A DNA stretch of 64,000 bases from Chimonanthus salicifolius (GCA_013350335.1 CM023540.1:868001-932000); one strand, 5' to 3'; shown: positions 1-11,566, counted from the first letter of the stretch. The notes: generated from the sequence alone by a model not told the origin. Numbers and translations are program-made.

Positions 1-1942
1 AAAATGCTATCCGACAAATAGACGAAATTATAGCTGCAGGAAGATATCTTGTTATCTGCATACATACTATTAGGAGACTACATTAGTATCCATGTGTAAT
101 CATGTAAGAGAATACTGTAACCTTTTGAATGAAGAATTAGAATTATTATCTCGGGTTTAAATCTTTGCCAAGACCTTTTAATAGCAAGATGAATTAAATC
201 TATTATCTAGGATCTGAATTTTTTTAACCTAGTTGATTTATCCAATTCTCTTTAGAGCTTTTATTTTCCTTCTTATTCTCCACTTTTGTGCCTCGTTTAT
301 TTTTCAAAAAGTGTGGTTGCGTTGTAAGTACCACTTCTGGCCGTGATCAGGCATTAAGGGTTGTAAATCGTTGACAAAACTTTTTCTGCTTTTAACAAGC
401 CACTCAAATGGAAAATTCTAAGGGAAAAACAAAACTTTTTAAGAATTGGTTTAAGTCATTTTAGCATCCTTGTAATAGGTCTACTTCATCTTCCTCATCT
501 TACCAATCTACTTTGCCCAACTTTCCTCATCCTAGTATAGCTAAAGAAAATCCAGAAAAAATAAAAAATTCTGAAGAAAAGGTGTATGAAAACTTTGACT
601 AAGCCATATCCAATTGGAAAATGCCAGCGTTACCTGTAACAGAAATATATAGTAATGGCACATTTGAAGAGCAAAATGATTACCACATCAAAACTGTTGA
701 AAAAACTGTCTCCCTCTCTGGAGGAAAACAGACAATTAGAATTCTTGAAAGAAGAATTATTGAACAAATCAGGACCAAATATAACTACCTACACATAGGA
801 TTAATTCAGATAGGAATCAAACCACTGTTTCGATTAGGATTAAATGTTTCTGTATGTGCTTGTATGAGAGATCAGAGACATGACGAGTTTGATGATTCTC
901 TATATGCCATGGTTGAATCAAGTCTCTGTCATGGACCTGTTTATTTCAATTGTTTCCCAAACATCACAGTGGATGCTCATGATGATGATGTCCTTGATTG
1001 TGCAACCATTGGATTCCAAAGTAAAGGATTAAAGATGAGTCCAAGAAGTAAACCTTTTGCTATAGTCTATCGGATGTTCTACAAATCCGTGATCTTTGTC
1101 TTTCCCATGATAGCCTACAATGATAAAGTTGATAAAGAAAAAACCACAGTTCTTATGAAAACAAACTTTAATAATAATGTGTTTATCCCAAAAGTTATTA
1201 GCTGGGAAAAGGTTGTCCTCCCATGAAATTGGCAAATAGAAGATGTCACCCCAAGAGTAAATGAAATAACAAATGAATTACAAAGCATAGTCAAATTACC
1301 AAATGGCAATGTTGAAGTCAATTTTAGGAGAAAAATGGAAAAAACTAGGAAAAGTTTTGCCAGCTACATGGAAGGAAGAAAAAGTTTTAAACTGGAAGAA
1401 GTTGATGATGATCAAAAAAGCAGTGAGAAAGAAGAAAGGGATCAAAAGGTTTTTAAAAATAAAGAAAGTGGAATTGAACACCCCGTGTATAAAAGAACTT
1501 CATCAGAAAGGACCTACAACCCCAGTGAGAATGATTTCCTTCATGGAGTCATAAGAATGGTTAGTATCCAAAAGCCAAAGGAAACCGTAAAAAGAATTTG
1601 AAATTGACAAATCATACCTGCGAGAAAATCTGAAAAATCACCTTCTAAAAAAGATTGGTTTTTCAAAACCTTTAGCTTAGAATAAAAAGAGAAAATGAGA
1701 GGGTTATGGTATTACCAAATGGAAGAAGAAGAAAGAAATATACCTTTCTTTGATTGGTTTATGGAGTATTTTAAGAAAGGGAAAGATAAAAAAGAAGAAA
1801 CACAAAGCCCAAAACAAATAAGAGTTATAGGAAAAACGCCTAGGGCATGGAAAGACGTTGAAGGAAAAGAGATTCAAAGATATCAGCCACCATGGAAGAA
1901 ACTTGATATTTCTGCCTCAAAAGAAACCAAGAATTTTGCTAT
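1..1942 (+). mobile_element. Endogenous pararetrovirus fragment (5' part, florendovirus-like)
   Basis: The fragment matches, in reverse complement, the minus-strand copy at about 52.33-54.24 kb along its whole length, so both derive from the same virus. It holds part of the leader (1-407) and the N-terminal part of ORF1 with a movement protein domain. It is cut by the window edge on the left. On the right it passes near 1942 into an LTR, right at a palindrome that lacks its left arm. No capsid, protease, RT or ORF2 is present. Family assignment to Caulimoviridae is secure from the movement protein; the florendovirus label is an inference from the ORF1/ORF2 layout seen at 47-54 kb. Confidence 0.85.
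408..1942 (+). pseudogene. Pararetrovirus ORF1, N-terminal part with movement protein domain (decayed)
   Basis: One reading frame can be followed from an ATG at 408 to the break near 1942 with no frameshift. It is interrupted by in-frame stops at 462-464, 600-602, 1224-1226, 1599-1601 and 1683-1685. The longest open piece, 621-1226, carries the 30K-superfamily movement protein core: a segment reading LHIGLIQIGIKPLFRLGLN, followed by GPVYFNCFPN and a DAHDDDVLDCA stretch. Such proteins widen plasmodesmata for cell-to-cell spread. Past 1226 comes a charged lysine/glutamate-rich linker, then at 1695-1940 a region with MEEEERNIPFFDW that also occurs at 52.44-52.63 kb on the minus strand. The stop at 462 is shared with the minus-strand copy; the one at 600 is not (CAA there). 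No functional product is expected. Confidence 0.85.
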
Positions 1943-3355
1943 GGACCATGGCCGAACCCCATGAAGAAATAATTAGTAAACTTTGGGTTTTGTGATGAGT
2001 TTTGTGAATGATCAATTTTGGAACCCAAACATAAGTGGATAGGAATAATGGCAAGGAATGTAATTAAGTGAAATTAATGGACCATAGCTTCGGCCATGAT
2101 GTATGGCCGAATCCCATGGGGAAGATTTGCTGAACTTAAGGTGTGATATATCTTAGATGATCAATTTACATATCATTAGATTAATGAATAAAAGTGGTAT
2201 AAATGGCATTGTTGTAAATATAAGTGAAAGTGATAGATCATGGGTTCGGCCATGGTGTATGGTCGAATCCCATGAGGAATGATTTATGGACTTAAATATT
2301 GTAAATAAATGGGACATGGTTTTGATTGATTGATATATTATAAGGTAACGGGACCTCACAAGGTGTGTACCGGACGAAAGATGCAAGGACACGTAGTGGT
2401 CTTTGGTAGGATTCCACCTCTTTGAAACCATGGATTTATGTACTATGTTTTTATCTTATTTGATGAATTTATGTTGAAAAGATGTGTTTCAAATGTGAGG
2501 TTTTAATGCTATGTTTATTATATAAAATAGCATGTGTTTCATTGGCATCTCATGCATAGCATGGGGTTGAGGATATGTAACCGGAGGGGCCACACTCCGT
2601 CGGGGCATCCGAAAAACCTATGTGGGATACCTTGATGTGTTTTTCCATTAGGAAGAAACCGGAGGGTCCACACTCCGTCAAGGCGTCCGAAAGACCTATG
2701 TGGGGGTACTTATATGTACATGTGATGGGTGGGACTCATTGCATTTGGCATCATGACATGGCATGGTTTATATGGCTTTCGACATTATGATATTATTATA
2801 TATGTTTCGTACTAACCATGTGTTAGCCCCAACTAGAATACCTACTGGGTGCGATGTTCTAACGCCCTACTGCTACCCTAGTGGTTGATACAGGAAACAA
2901 GGAAAACGATGAACGCGAAACGGGCCAAGCATAGGAGCTTGGATGATCATAATTTATATTTTAATAAAGTTACTTATGAACATGTATTTGAGTAACTAGT
3001 TTCCGGGCATGTAATAAGTTAGATGAATTTGCTATGGTTGGATGTTTTATTGGATATTTATGTTATGATTAAAGACTTGACGTACTTTGCTATTTGAAAT
3101 GGAATGGAACTAGGTCCTATTATAATTCCGCATGTGATGGTTATAAAGTTGCATGTTGATATTGTTATGTGTGAACCGTTTTCATGGACATAGTCCATGC
3201 ACACATAGGGTTGGCCAATTAAGGGTCGAACTTTAGAAGTTCGGACTTAGCTCGCGTCGTGACGTCCCGCTCTCTATTACTCTTTGTTTATTAAAAAAAA
3301 AAATAGACTCTGATTTTCAGAAAGGAAAGCAAGTGAAAAAGGGCGAGGCATTACA
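1943..3355 (+). mobile_element. Truncated LTR (3' part)
   Basis: It ends in GGGCGAGGCATTACA, the shared LTR terminus with a CpG-type change, and the satellite resumes at once with GAAAC. The 5' part is replaced by the pararetrovirus fragment. It keeps palindromes at 2082-2119 and 2239-2274, the duplicated ACACTCCGTC block at 2590-2690, and the TTCTAAC (2857-2863) to ACAG (2890-2893) acceptor-like segment. The LTR was probably inserted in the satellite, since the 3' flank fits the unit at GTCGGGAAACAATC, but the left target duplication is lost. Confidence 0.8.
2857..2893 (+). other. Branch point/acceptor-like segment in LTR
   Basis: TTCTAAC is followed by a pyrimidine-rich run and ACAG at 2890-2893. 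The same arrangement recurs in nearly every LTR of the window. A splice acceptor role is an inference from this conservation. Confidence 0.4.
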
Positions 3356-4049
3356 GAAACAATCAAATATATATTTTGAAATGTTTTGTTTTAAGAAATA
3401 CTGATATTTATGAAACTATTTAAAATTCGCAGTTTCTATTTTTAGAAGATCCAGTTTTAGAACGCTACCTAAGTTTAGAAGTCTTTTCTTTTTAAATTGT
3501 ATAAATTTTGGAATTTATTTAAATTTGGAAGACTTACTAAATTTAGAAACTTGTTGAGTTTAAAAATATCTATTTTCCCAGCCACTTTATTCTTTTATGA
3601 TCTTTATAATCTTGGAAAGATATTTTATTTTAGAATATTCTATTTTTCAAATGCGAACTAAATTTGGAAAATTTTAGAACTTCTGTTAATGGAAATATTT
3701 ACAATTATCTAATTTTAGAAAACTTCTATTTTTAGAAAGTTGTCTAATTTTGGAGGTGTCTTATTTTGGATAGTTTTTAATCTTAGAAGATTTCTAATTT
3801 TAGAAACTTATCTAAACTTGGAAGGATTCTAAATATGGTGTCTAACTCTAAATAAATTGAAAATCAATTAAGATCATTGAAAAAAATTGAATTCGAATGG
3901 CTTAATCTTGGGCTTCAACATCTACTTTTCAATAATTTGGTGGAATTTTATTTTAGATGTTGTTTCTATTTTTAGAATTGGTTTTCTATTTTTAGAAAGC
4001 ATCTAGATTAAGTTATATTTCGAAGATTAGAGTTTTCATTTCTTTATTT
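3356..4049 (+). repeat. About 890-bp satellite, block 1
   Basis: This is a partial unit running from the GAAACAATCAAATATATA landmark to just before the conserved TTTCCATGATCTTG segment. It is very AT-rich, with many TTTAGAAA/TTTGGAAA words. It stops at the target duplication TATTT (4045-4049) of the next solo LTR, and the same unit continues after 11566. No coding capacity. Confidence 0.85.
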
Positions 4050-4735
4050 TGTAACGCCCGCCCCTTTTCACTCGCTTAGCCGAAAATCAGAGTATATTTT
4101 TTTTTTTTTTGAAATAAAGAGTGACAAGAGAACAGGACATCACGACGCGAGTTAAGTCCGAGCTTCCAAAGCCCGGCCCTTAACTGGCCAACCCTACGTG
4201 TGCGTGGAAACTAAGTCCACGAGAACGGTTCACACGTAGAAAGTAAGCTTGCGGAATTTAAACTTAATGCGGAATTATAATAGAGTCTATCCTACCAATT
4301 TTAGATAGCAAGGAGTTACATCACTTAAATTACTAAAATACCTCAAAATTAGAATGTCCAAGATAAAGTCCAAACCATAGCAAGTAATCTAAAATATTAC
4401 AGTCCAACGAGCTAAGTTACTCAAATTACATTTCCAAAATTAAAACTTAAGTAAATAAACTAGCTCGGTCCTCCAAGCTCCTAAGCTTGGCTCCGGTCAC
4501 GTCCTTCACTTCCTCCATTCCTGCGCTATCATCTAAGGTGGAAGTAGGGCGTTAGACAAGGCGCCCAGTAGGTACTCCGAGTAGGGTCAACACATGGATT
4601 GGTATAAACAAAACACATAGATATAAGTTAATATCAAAACCATGCAAGTAAATGCAATGCCATGCAATGGGTGTCATATGCCATGAGTTCCACCCATCAT
4701 CCATATCACCATCACAACCCCTCTTGATGGAAAAT

Positions 4736-5115
4736 CCTTATCAAGGTATCACAAACACATAGTATCCCTCTTGATGGAAAAACCTCATCAAGGTATCACA
4801 AACACATAGCATCCCTCTTGATGGAAAAGCCTCATCAAGGTATCACAAACACACAGTATCCCTCTTGATGAAAAAGCCTCATCAAGGTATCCCCACGTTT
4901 GTTTATCGGTTGCCCCGACTGAAGTGTGGACTCCGGTTTCATTTCAAACATACATCCCTTGGAATCAATGTGGATTCCACCCCACGGTTGCTTTATCGGA
5001 AATTCGAATGGAGCGTGGACTCGGGTTTCATTTCAAACATACATCCCTTGGAATCAATGTGGATTCCACCCCACGGTTTCTTTATCGGAAATCCGAATGG
5101 AGCGTGGACGCCTTT
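4736..5115 (-). repeat. Short tandem repeats inside LTR
   Basis: A unit of about 47 bp with TATCCCTCTTGATGGAAAAGC and CTCATCAAGGTATCACAAACAC words occurs about four times at 4736-4892. A unit of about 88 bp built on ACATCCCTTGGAATCAATG then occurs twice at 4930-5110. They sit in the LTR part that, in other copies, has the duplicated ACACTCCGTC block. The 86-114 residue ORFs over 4865-5270 come from this repeat and look spurious. Confidence 0.75.
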
Positions 5116-6412
5116 CAATTGATCCCTCCCATGCCATGCATGGATGCAAGTACAACATGCTATGTAATATTACAAACCATAGCATTAAATCCCATCTTAA
5201 AACATATCATTTGATCACCAAAATAAATCAAGTAAAAACATCATTATACATAGTCCATGGTTTGCAATGAGGTAAGAATCCTACCAAAGATCAACTAATG
5301 TGCCTCGCGTTTCCGTCCAAGAATTCTGTCACCGATCACGCACCGTTTTCGAGATCCCGTTACCTTATTACACATCAACAAATTAACCCAATGTTTCCAC
5401 CATGCCTAAGTCCACCATTCATGCCTTAGTGGGGTTCGGCTATACACCATGGCCGAACCTCACTAATTAGGTTTTTGGGTCCCTTTTTGATCCATTTATC
5501 ATTTTAATCTTGTGGGTCTAAAATCAGCCACCCTTTGGTTCATTTATCCAACAAATAAGGTCATCATTAAAAGTCCCCAAGTCCACAACCATCCCCCATG
5601 AGGTTCGGCCATACACCATGGCCGAACCCATGGTTCTTCATTTTTGGCCATATTTACATTTTTGCCACTCCTTCTTCCATGCTTAGACACTTCTTCCATT
5701 CATGCACATCTATGTCCATAACTGATCCATAAGCATGGATCCATCAATGATTCATCAACCATGACATAAAAATCATTATACATCATCCATTTCCTTAACT
5801 TAATACCCATTCATTTTAAACATGCGTAGATCCATACTTAACTCATAAAAATGGCTCATGGGGTTCGGCCATACAATATGGCCGAACCCATGATGTCATT
5901 TTCCTCATTTTTCTTAGATCATTTTGTAACACCTTGGATTTTCAATTTATTATTTTTATGAAATTTAATCATTTTTAATTGTGAATTTTAGATTGGATCT
6001 TATTTGGATAAGGAATTGGGCCATGACCCAATTAAGACCCAATTGAGATTAGAATTGGTTTCAATAAATTTAATGGGGCTGAAATTAAATTAGTATGCAA
6101 TCCAAAATTATGCATGGCCGAATTTCAAAATCTATGTTTATGCGCATGTGATATTTTTAAATAGGGTAGGCAAATAATCTTAAACTAATTAAAAAGAAAT
6201 GTACACGGCAATGGACATGGGTTATCTTAGACATATTCTAAGTTAAACAAGTAATTGCTAAATTGAGCAAGGGAGGTCGACAACCACTAAACAAAGCAAG
6301 GCCACACAGCATTGCCATCTAAGGCAATGACTAAAAATACCACAAGGGGCGCACGACCAAAGGAGAGGGTGAGATTATCTTAGGCACCTTCTAAGGTTGG
6401 ACCAAGGGAAGG

Positions 6413-6423
6413 TTATATAAAGG
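6413..6423 (+). promoter_or_regulatory. TATA-like box of LTR
   Basis: TTATATAAAGG is followed by GAGAGAAGG and then a CT-rich run. Sister sites occur in the other LTRs: 12230-12238, 16998-17005, 26187-26193 and 32621-32628. The position fits a U3/R promoter. Confidence 0.55.
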
Positions 6424-6605
6424 AGAGAAGGACAAGGGGGCAAGGTTTACAACCCATAGCCGAATTGTATTTTCCTCTCTCCCAATCTCTCATTCTCTCA
6501 CACGGCAAGAGCAAAAGAAGAAAGGGCAGCAAAAAGAAGGAGTTCTTGTTTGGAGAAAAATTAAGAAGAAGGGTTTAAATAATTTTATTTTATGAAACAA
6601 AAGAA

Positions 6606-8015
6606 CCATAGGGTTTGGCCATGATGGTTGGTCAAACCCCATGGAGGAAGATTAGAGATGGATTAATGGGTTAAATGGAGAGAAAGAACCATAGGGTTCG
6701 GCCATAGTGCATGGCCGAACCCCATGGAAAGATTTGATTTATTTTGTTGGGATTTGTATATTGAAAACTATGGAAGGAAATTAGATGGAAATTGGGTGCA
6801 TGTTCTCAAATTTTAGATCATGGAAATCTTTGATGGTTAAGTGGTTTGAAAATGTGGAGGAAAAGATGAATCATAGGGTTCGACCATGTACGTGAAAGGA
6901 TGTTTTATGAATTAATTTTAATGGAGGTATGGTTGTTGGTTTTAGATTCAAGAAGACCATGAAAGAATATGGGTCGGTCATGGCATGGCAGAACCATGGT
7001 GTTATTATGGCTAAGTTGTTGGACCTAAAGTAATGAAAGGAAGAGGTGAGGTTCGGCCATGGTGTATGACCGAACCCCACCAAACATTTTTATGGATTGG
7101 TGATCGATTTTGATTGGATCTAAACCAATGGCCAAGATCATGAACCATAGGGTTCGGCCATGGTGTATGGCCGAACCCCATGGGGTAATTTTGGAAGGTA
7201 GATGGATTTGGATGGCTAAAATTAGAAAGCTTCTAATTTTGGAAAGAAAGTTGCTAAACTTAGAAAGCTTCCATTTATGGAAGTAGTTCCTAAATTTGGA
7301 AAGGAGCTTTCTAATCTAAGAAACTATCCAATTATGGAAAGGGGAATTTATATATGGAAACCTTCCAAGAATAGAAGGTGGAGTTTAATTAAGGAAACCT
7401 TCCAATTATGGAAGGTGTTTGCTAATTATGGAAGGGTGGAGATTATGTTGGAAACATCAAATTATGGGAAGTAATGTGAATGGAAAAATTGGATATGCAC
7501 ATGGCCGAACCCCATGAATTAAATGTATGGTTTAGGTTTAGGTATAATTGAATCAAGGGGGATGGATGGTATGAATTTAATTGCATAATTGGAAATTATA
7601 CACCATAGGATTCGGCCATGGTGTATGGCTGAACCCCATGGTCCGAATTAAGGGATCAAATGGTATTTTAAGGCATGGTTAAGGGCTGATTTATGAATCA
7701 AATTATGAACCTATGTTATGAGTTATGTTTTATGTATTTTAAAATAAAAGGGAAGGATACAAACATGTGTTACGAATTATTGAGGAAGGTAGTGGCAAAA
7801 TAGTAATTACATGCCAAAGTGGAGGATCACGGGTTTGGCCATGATGTATGGCCGAACCCCATGAGTGGTGTTTGATGGACTTATTTGGTTAAAGTATTAA
7901 TACAAGGTCTAAGTATGGTAAATTTAAATGAATGAGGGAACAATGGCATTATTGTAATTATGGACAAAAATGGTAGACCATGGGTTCGGCCATGCTGTAT
8001 GGCCGAACCCCATGG
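6606..8015 (+). repeat. Palindrome array in LTR 5925-9200
   Basis: Near-perfect palindromes lie at 6606-6644, 6689-6727, 7045-7081, 7144-7182, 7603-7641, 7828-7864 and 7978-8015. Degenerate or half copies lie near 6876, 6971 and 7501-7517. The best copies have 17-bp arms, CCATAGGGTTCGGCCAT against ATGGCCGAACCCCATGG, and a 5-nt loop (GGTGT or AGTGC). Differences are mostly at the CpG of TTCGG (TTTGG, or CAAAC on the other arm). Confidence 0.92.
7190..7480 (+). repeat. Degenerate GGAAA/TTCC-rich tandem block
   Basis: Short words such as GGAAACCTTCC and AATTATGGAAGG repeat with imperfect spacing of about 15-30 bp. Comparable blocks occur in sister LTRs at 13130-13390, 17790-18250, 27030-27340 and 33590-33860, always between palindromes. 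The 65-residue ORF at 7277-7474 is a by-product. Confidence 0.6.
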
Positions 8016-8677
8016 GGTCTTGTTTATGGACTTAGAACCTTGTAATTAAGTGGGACTAAGTGTTGATTTATCATTATATTATAAGGTAACGGGATCTCGC
8101 AAGCGGTGCGCGATCGGTGATCGAATCTTTGACGGAAACGCAAGGACTCGTGAACAGTCTTTGGTAGGATTCTACCTCTTTGAAACCATTGGTTATGTAC
8201 TTTGTTTTATCTTATATTTGATGAGAATATGTTTCAAGGAATATGTTTTATTATTGAATTTCAAATGCTATGTTTAAATTGTTTAAAATAGCATGGATTG
8301 ATTATATTTCAAAAGGTGATTTTCAATGCTATGTTTATGTTATAAAATAGCATGCGTTTCATTGGCATCTCATGCATGGCATAGGGTGAAGGATTTGGTA
8401 ACCGGAGGGTCCACACTCCGTCGGGGTGTCCGAAAAACCTATGTGGTGTACCTTGATGTGCTTTTCCATTACGAAGAAACCAGAGGGTCCACACTCCGCC
8501 GGGGCGTCCGAAAGACCTATGGGTGGGTACATTATGTATATGTGATGGGTGGGACTCATTGCATATTTGTCATCATTGCATGGCATGGATATTACCTGGT
8601 TTTATATATTATGTTATAATATATGTTTTGTACTAACCATGTGTTAGTCATAACTGGAATACCTACTGGGCGCATTG

Positions 8678-8714
8678 TTCTAACGCCCTACTTCTACCCT
8701 AGTTGATGATACAG
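8678..8714 (+). other. Branch point/acceptor-like segment in LTR
   Basis: TTCTAAC at 8678-8684, a pyrimidine-rich stretch, and ACAG at 8711-8714. The downstream sequence with GGGGAACGATGA is conserved among LTRs. Confidence 0.4.
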
Positions 8715-10951
8715 GTATTCAGGGGAACGATGAGAGTAAGACGGACCAGGCATAGGAGCTTGGAAGACTTATTTTACATGCTTTGAATAAAGTTACTCAT
8801 AAACTTGTATTTGAGTATTTGGATTTCGGAATGTAATAACTTAGATGGTTGAATGATTTAGCTTGATGATTATGACGTTTTAATAATGATTAAGGACTTG
8901 ACGTACTTTGCTATCTGAATGCAATAGAACTTGGTTCTATTATGATTCCACATTTTAATGTTATGATTCCGCGTATTATGATTTTATTCCATAAGTTGTT
9001 ATTGCTATGTATGAACCATTTTCCATGGACTTGATCCATGCACACATAGGGTTGGCCAGTTAAGGGTCGGACTTTGGAAGTTCGGACTTAGCTCGTGTCA
9101 TGACGTCCTGCGCTCTATCACTCTATACTGTTATTAAAAAATATATATATATACTCTGAATTTACGGGAAAAAGAGAGTGAAAAAGGGCACGGCGTTACA
9201 CATTTACCACATTTTTGATCCACAACAAAGTCCCTTCTTGAGGGGGGTTCCATCATACATTTTGGTTATCATCATTAACCATTTTTAAACCTTTTAAACT
9301 TACCAACATTCCCCTCATCTTCATGGTTCCAAAAACATCGAAGTCCACAAAATCTCTCCATGGGGTTCGGCCATACAACATGGCCGAACCCATGGTCCAT
9401 GGTTCCTCTTCATTTGCAAGGTTTAAGAGCATAAATATTCATTAACATTTCTCCATGGTTTCCCTCACTTAACCCCTTTAAAATTTTACTATCATTTAAC
9501 CATTCAAAAACCTTAAAACCATTAACCAATCATTCCATGGTTTTCATCCTTTAAACCCATGGAGAAATACTTAATATCCTTCCATGGGGTTCGGCCATAC
9601 TACATGGCCGAACCCTATGGTTTATTATTTCTTCAAAAATCATATTTCCATGATTTGTTACTTGATGGTTCTCATACAAGAAACCCTAGGGTTTGGCCAT
9701 GCAAAGGCCAAATCATACATCTTGATCCTTCACCATATTTTTGACATGCATGAGGTCCTTTCCACATCTTCGGAACAGTTAGGGTTTGGCCATTGATCCT
9801 TGAACCCTTTTTGTCATGCATGCATACATAACCCATATACATACATAGTGTCCTTATTTGTTCTATTATTCATAGCCTACCTTACCCATTAGGGTTTATC
9901 CATTTCCCATCCCCTTTCTTGGATGGATTTTAGATCCATGGCCCATAATATTTTGGCCACCAATTAATCCAAGAAAAATGGACTCCATGGTCTCCTTTTA
10001 ACTCTTTTAAAAATAAAATCTTGTTGAGGACTACTTACCAATCCCGCGGCTCTTCCGGTTTCCTTTTGCTCCTCTTTGATCCTTAACCGTCCTTCTTCCT
10101 CTTCTCTTTGGTCTTCGGCCAATATATGAGCTTGATCAAGATGAGATCACCAAGGGTTGGTTCGCCCAAGATGGAGGTAGGTTTGAGAGAGGGAGAGCAA
10201 GAAAGAATGGAAAATATCCTAAGTCTTGGGTCGTGGGAGTGTGGTCGGCCAAGCTTGGGATCTCCTCCTTTTCTCTAAGTCTTTTTCTTGTCTTTCTCCT
10301 TGTGTGAGGTCGGCCAAGAGAGGGAGGGAGAGAGGGAGAGAGTGAGGTGAGAGGAATGAGATGGAAAATCCATCTTTCCATCTTGACTTGGGCTTGCTTG
10401 AGCTAGACTACACCACCTTTCTTTTGCCCAATCATGGTCCATGCATGCCCTTAATCTTAGGTCTCTTGTCTCTTAGTGGTGGTGGTTGTGATGAGGTGGA
10501 AGAACCACCTCCCTTTGGGCCAATGCATGCCCTAGCATTCCCCTAACTTAAGGATCTTGTCTAGCCATGAAGGAGGGATGCCCTCCACATGGCACTCCCA
10601 ATCCCTCCATGGCCAACGGTTTTGGGTGGGTTTGGATGACGTGGCACCACCACCTCATTTTTGGTCAATGCATGCTCTCCACCTAGGCTTTTGGTCTAGC
10701 CAAAGGGGAAGCATGCCCTCCATGTGGCACTCCACCCATGCCAATGGTTTTGGGTGGGTTTTGTCTTGATGGTTGGGTGGTTTCCATGAGATGAAACCAC
10801 CCATTTGACTCACCCATTTCCTAGGTGACTCACCCCCATTGAACTCACTCCATGTAATGCAACTCATTTATTTAATTTGATATTTAACTTAGGTCATTTA
10901 ATTACATATTTTAATTCCATTTATTTCTTTTTAATTTCTTCATGAATCCAC

Positions 10952-11221
10952 CCATGGTTGACCAAGTCAACCATGGTGGCCGGCCCCACCAATGCCTTGG
11001 TCCACCCGCCACCTCACTTGATGAGGTGGAGTTGGGTCCCACTTGATTATGCCACCTTGATTTATTCCAACTTAACTTAGGTGATTTTTAATCAATTTAT
11101 TCAATTCAATTCACCTTGATTCTCCTCAATTCCCTTGACTTATCCATGGTTGACCAAGTCAACCATGGTGGTCAGCCCCACCTATGTCTTGGTCCACACG
11201 CCACCTCATTTGATGAGGTGG
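10952..11221 (-). promoter_or_regulatory. Paired palindromes with inverted TTGAC (W-box-like) cores in U3
   Basis: A perfect palindrome with 11-bp arms CCATGGTTGAC and GTCAACCATGG around CAA lies at 10952-10976 and again at 11144-11168. Each is followed by a second palindrome, CCACCTCA...TGAGGTGG, at 11009-11029 and 11201-11221. The whole pair is thus duplicated with about 192-bp spacing. TTGACC/TTGACT is the core bound by WRKY factors; binding here is inferred. Confidence 0.6.
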
Positions 11222-11566
11222 AGTTGGGCCCCATTTGATTATGCCATCTTGATTCATTCCAATTTAACTTAGGTGATTTTAATCACTTCATTCCATTCCA
11301 TTTACTTTGATCACCATTGGGTCCATGGCCCAATTAAATTCACCTCCTACCCATTTACCCTAGTGCTCAACCATCTTGACCCATTGGGTCCCAAATGGGT
11401 GTTTGACCCAATTAATTGGAAATAATACAATCCATGGTCTATTGGACCATACTTGGGCCATTGCCTCAATTTTGATCAACCATCCATTCCATCAAAATTC
11501 TTAATTCCAACCATTAAAATAACTAATTGCCAATATAATTATTATTTAAAAATCCGGGCTATTACA

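Larger units (their letters stand above)
5925..9200 (+). mobile_element. Solo LTR, TGTAACACC type, nested in another LTR
   Basis: It begins TGTAACACCTTGG and ends CACGGCGTTACA. The perfect duplication CATTT lies at 5920-5924 and 9201-9205, and the minus-strand host LTR resumes after it. Length is 3,276 bp. In order it holds a TATA-like TTATATAAAGG at 6413-6423 followed by a CT-rich leader (6470-6500), a palindrome array 6606-8015, two ACACTCCGTC blocks (8400-8500), TTCTAAC...ACAG at 8678-8714, and the shared terminal segment. It is younger than the host LTR. Confidence 0.95.
4050..11566 (-). mobile_element. Solo LTR, TGTAATAGCC type, interrupted by a nested solo LTR
   Basis: On the minus strand it starts TGTAATAGCCCGG (plus-strand end 11566) and ends GGCGTTACA (plus-strand 4050). 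The direct duplication TATTT lies at 4045-4049 and 11567-11571, and the satellite reads on across it, so this is a clean solo LTR. Without the nested 3,276-bp LTR and its 5-bp duplication, the length is about 4.2 kb. It holds inverted TTGAC palindromes near its 5' end (10952-11221), a GTAAGT donor-like site (10033-10038, minus) and palindromes at 5429-5463, 5596-5633, 5857-5892, 9358-9395 and 9582-9620. A CT/AG-rich leader-like stretch lies at 10130-10380. Apparent ORFs at 10136-10867 are low-complexity reading of this LTR. Confidence 0.93.

Noticed and set aside
7144..7182. GGTTCGGCC in the palindrome as a tRNA B-box / SINE promoter
   Set aside because: It lacks the GGTTCGANTCC consensus, no A-box at the proper distance was seen, and no tRNA-like fold is evident.
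6606..8015. CRISPR-like array (palindromic repeats with spacers)
   Set aside because: Spacing is irregular (about 80-350 bp), the spacers themselves are related to each other, and the setting is a plant LTR with target duplications.
8326..8619. ORFs over the ACACTCCGTC blocks (for example 14068-14268, 35552-35825, 58528-58767)
   Set aside because: They reflect the duplicated LTR block in open frames; frame is not conserved between copies.
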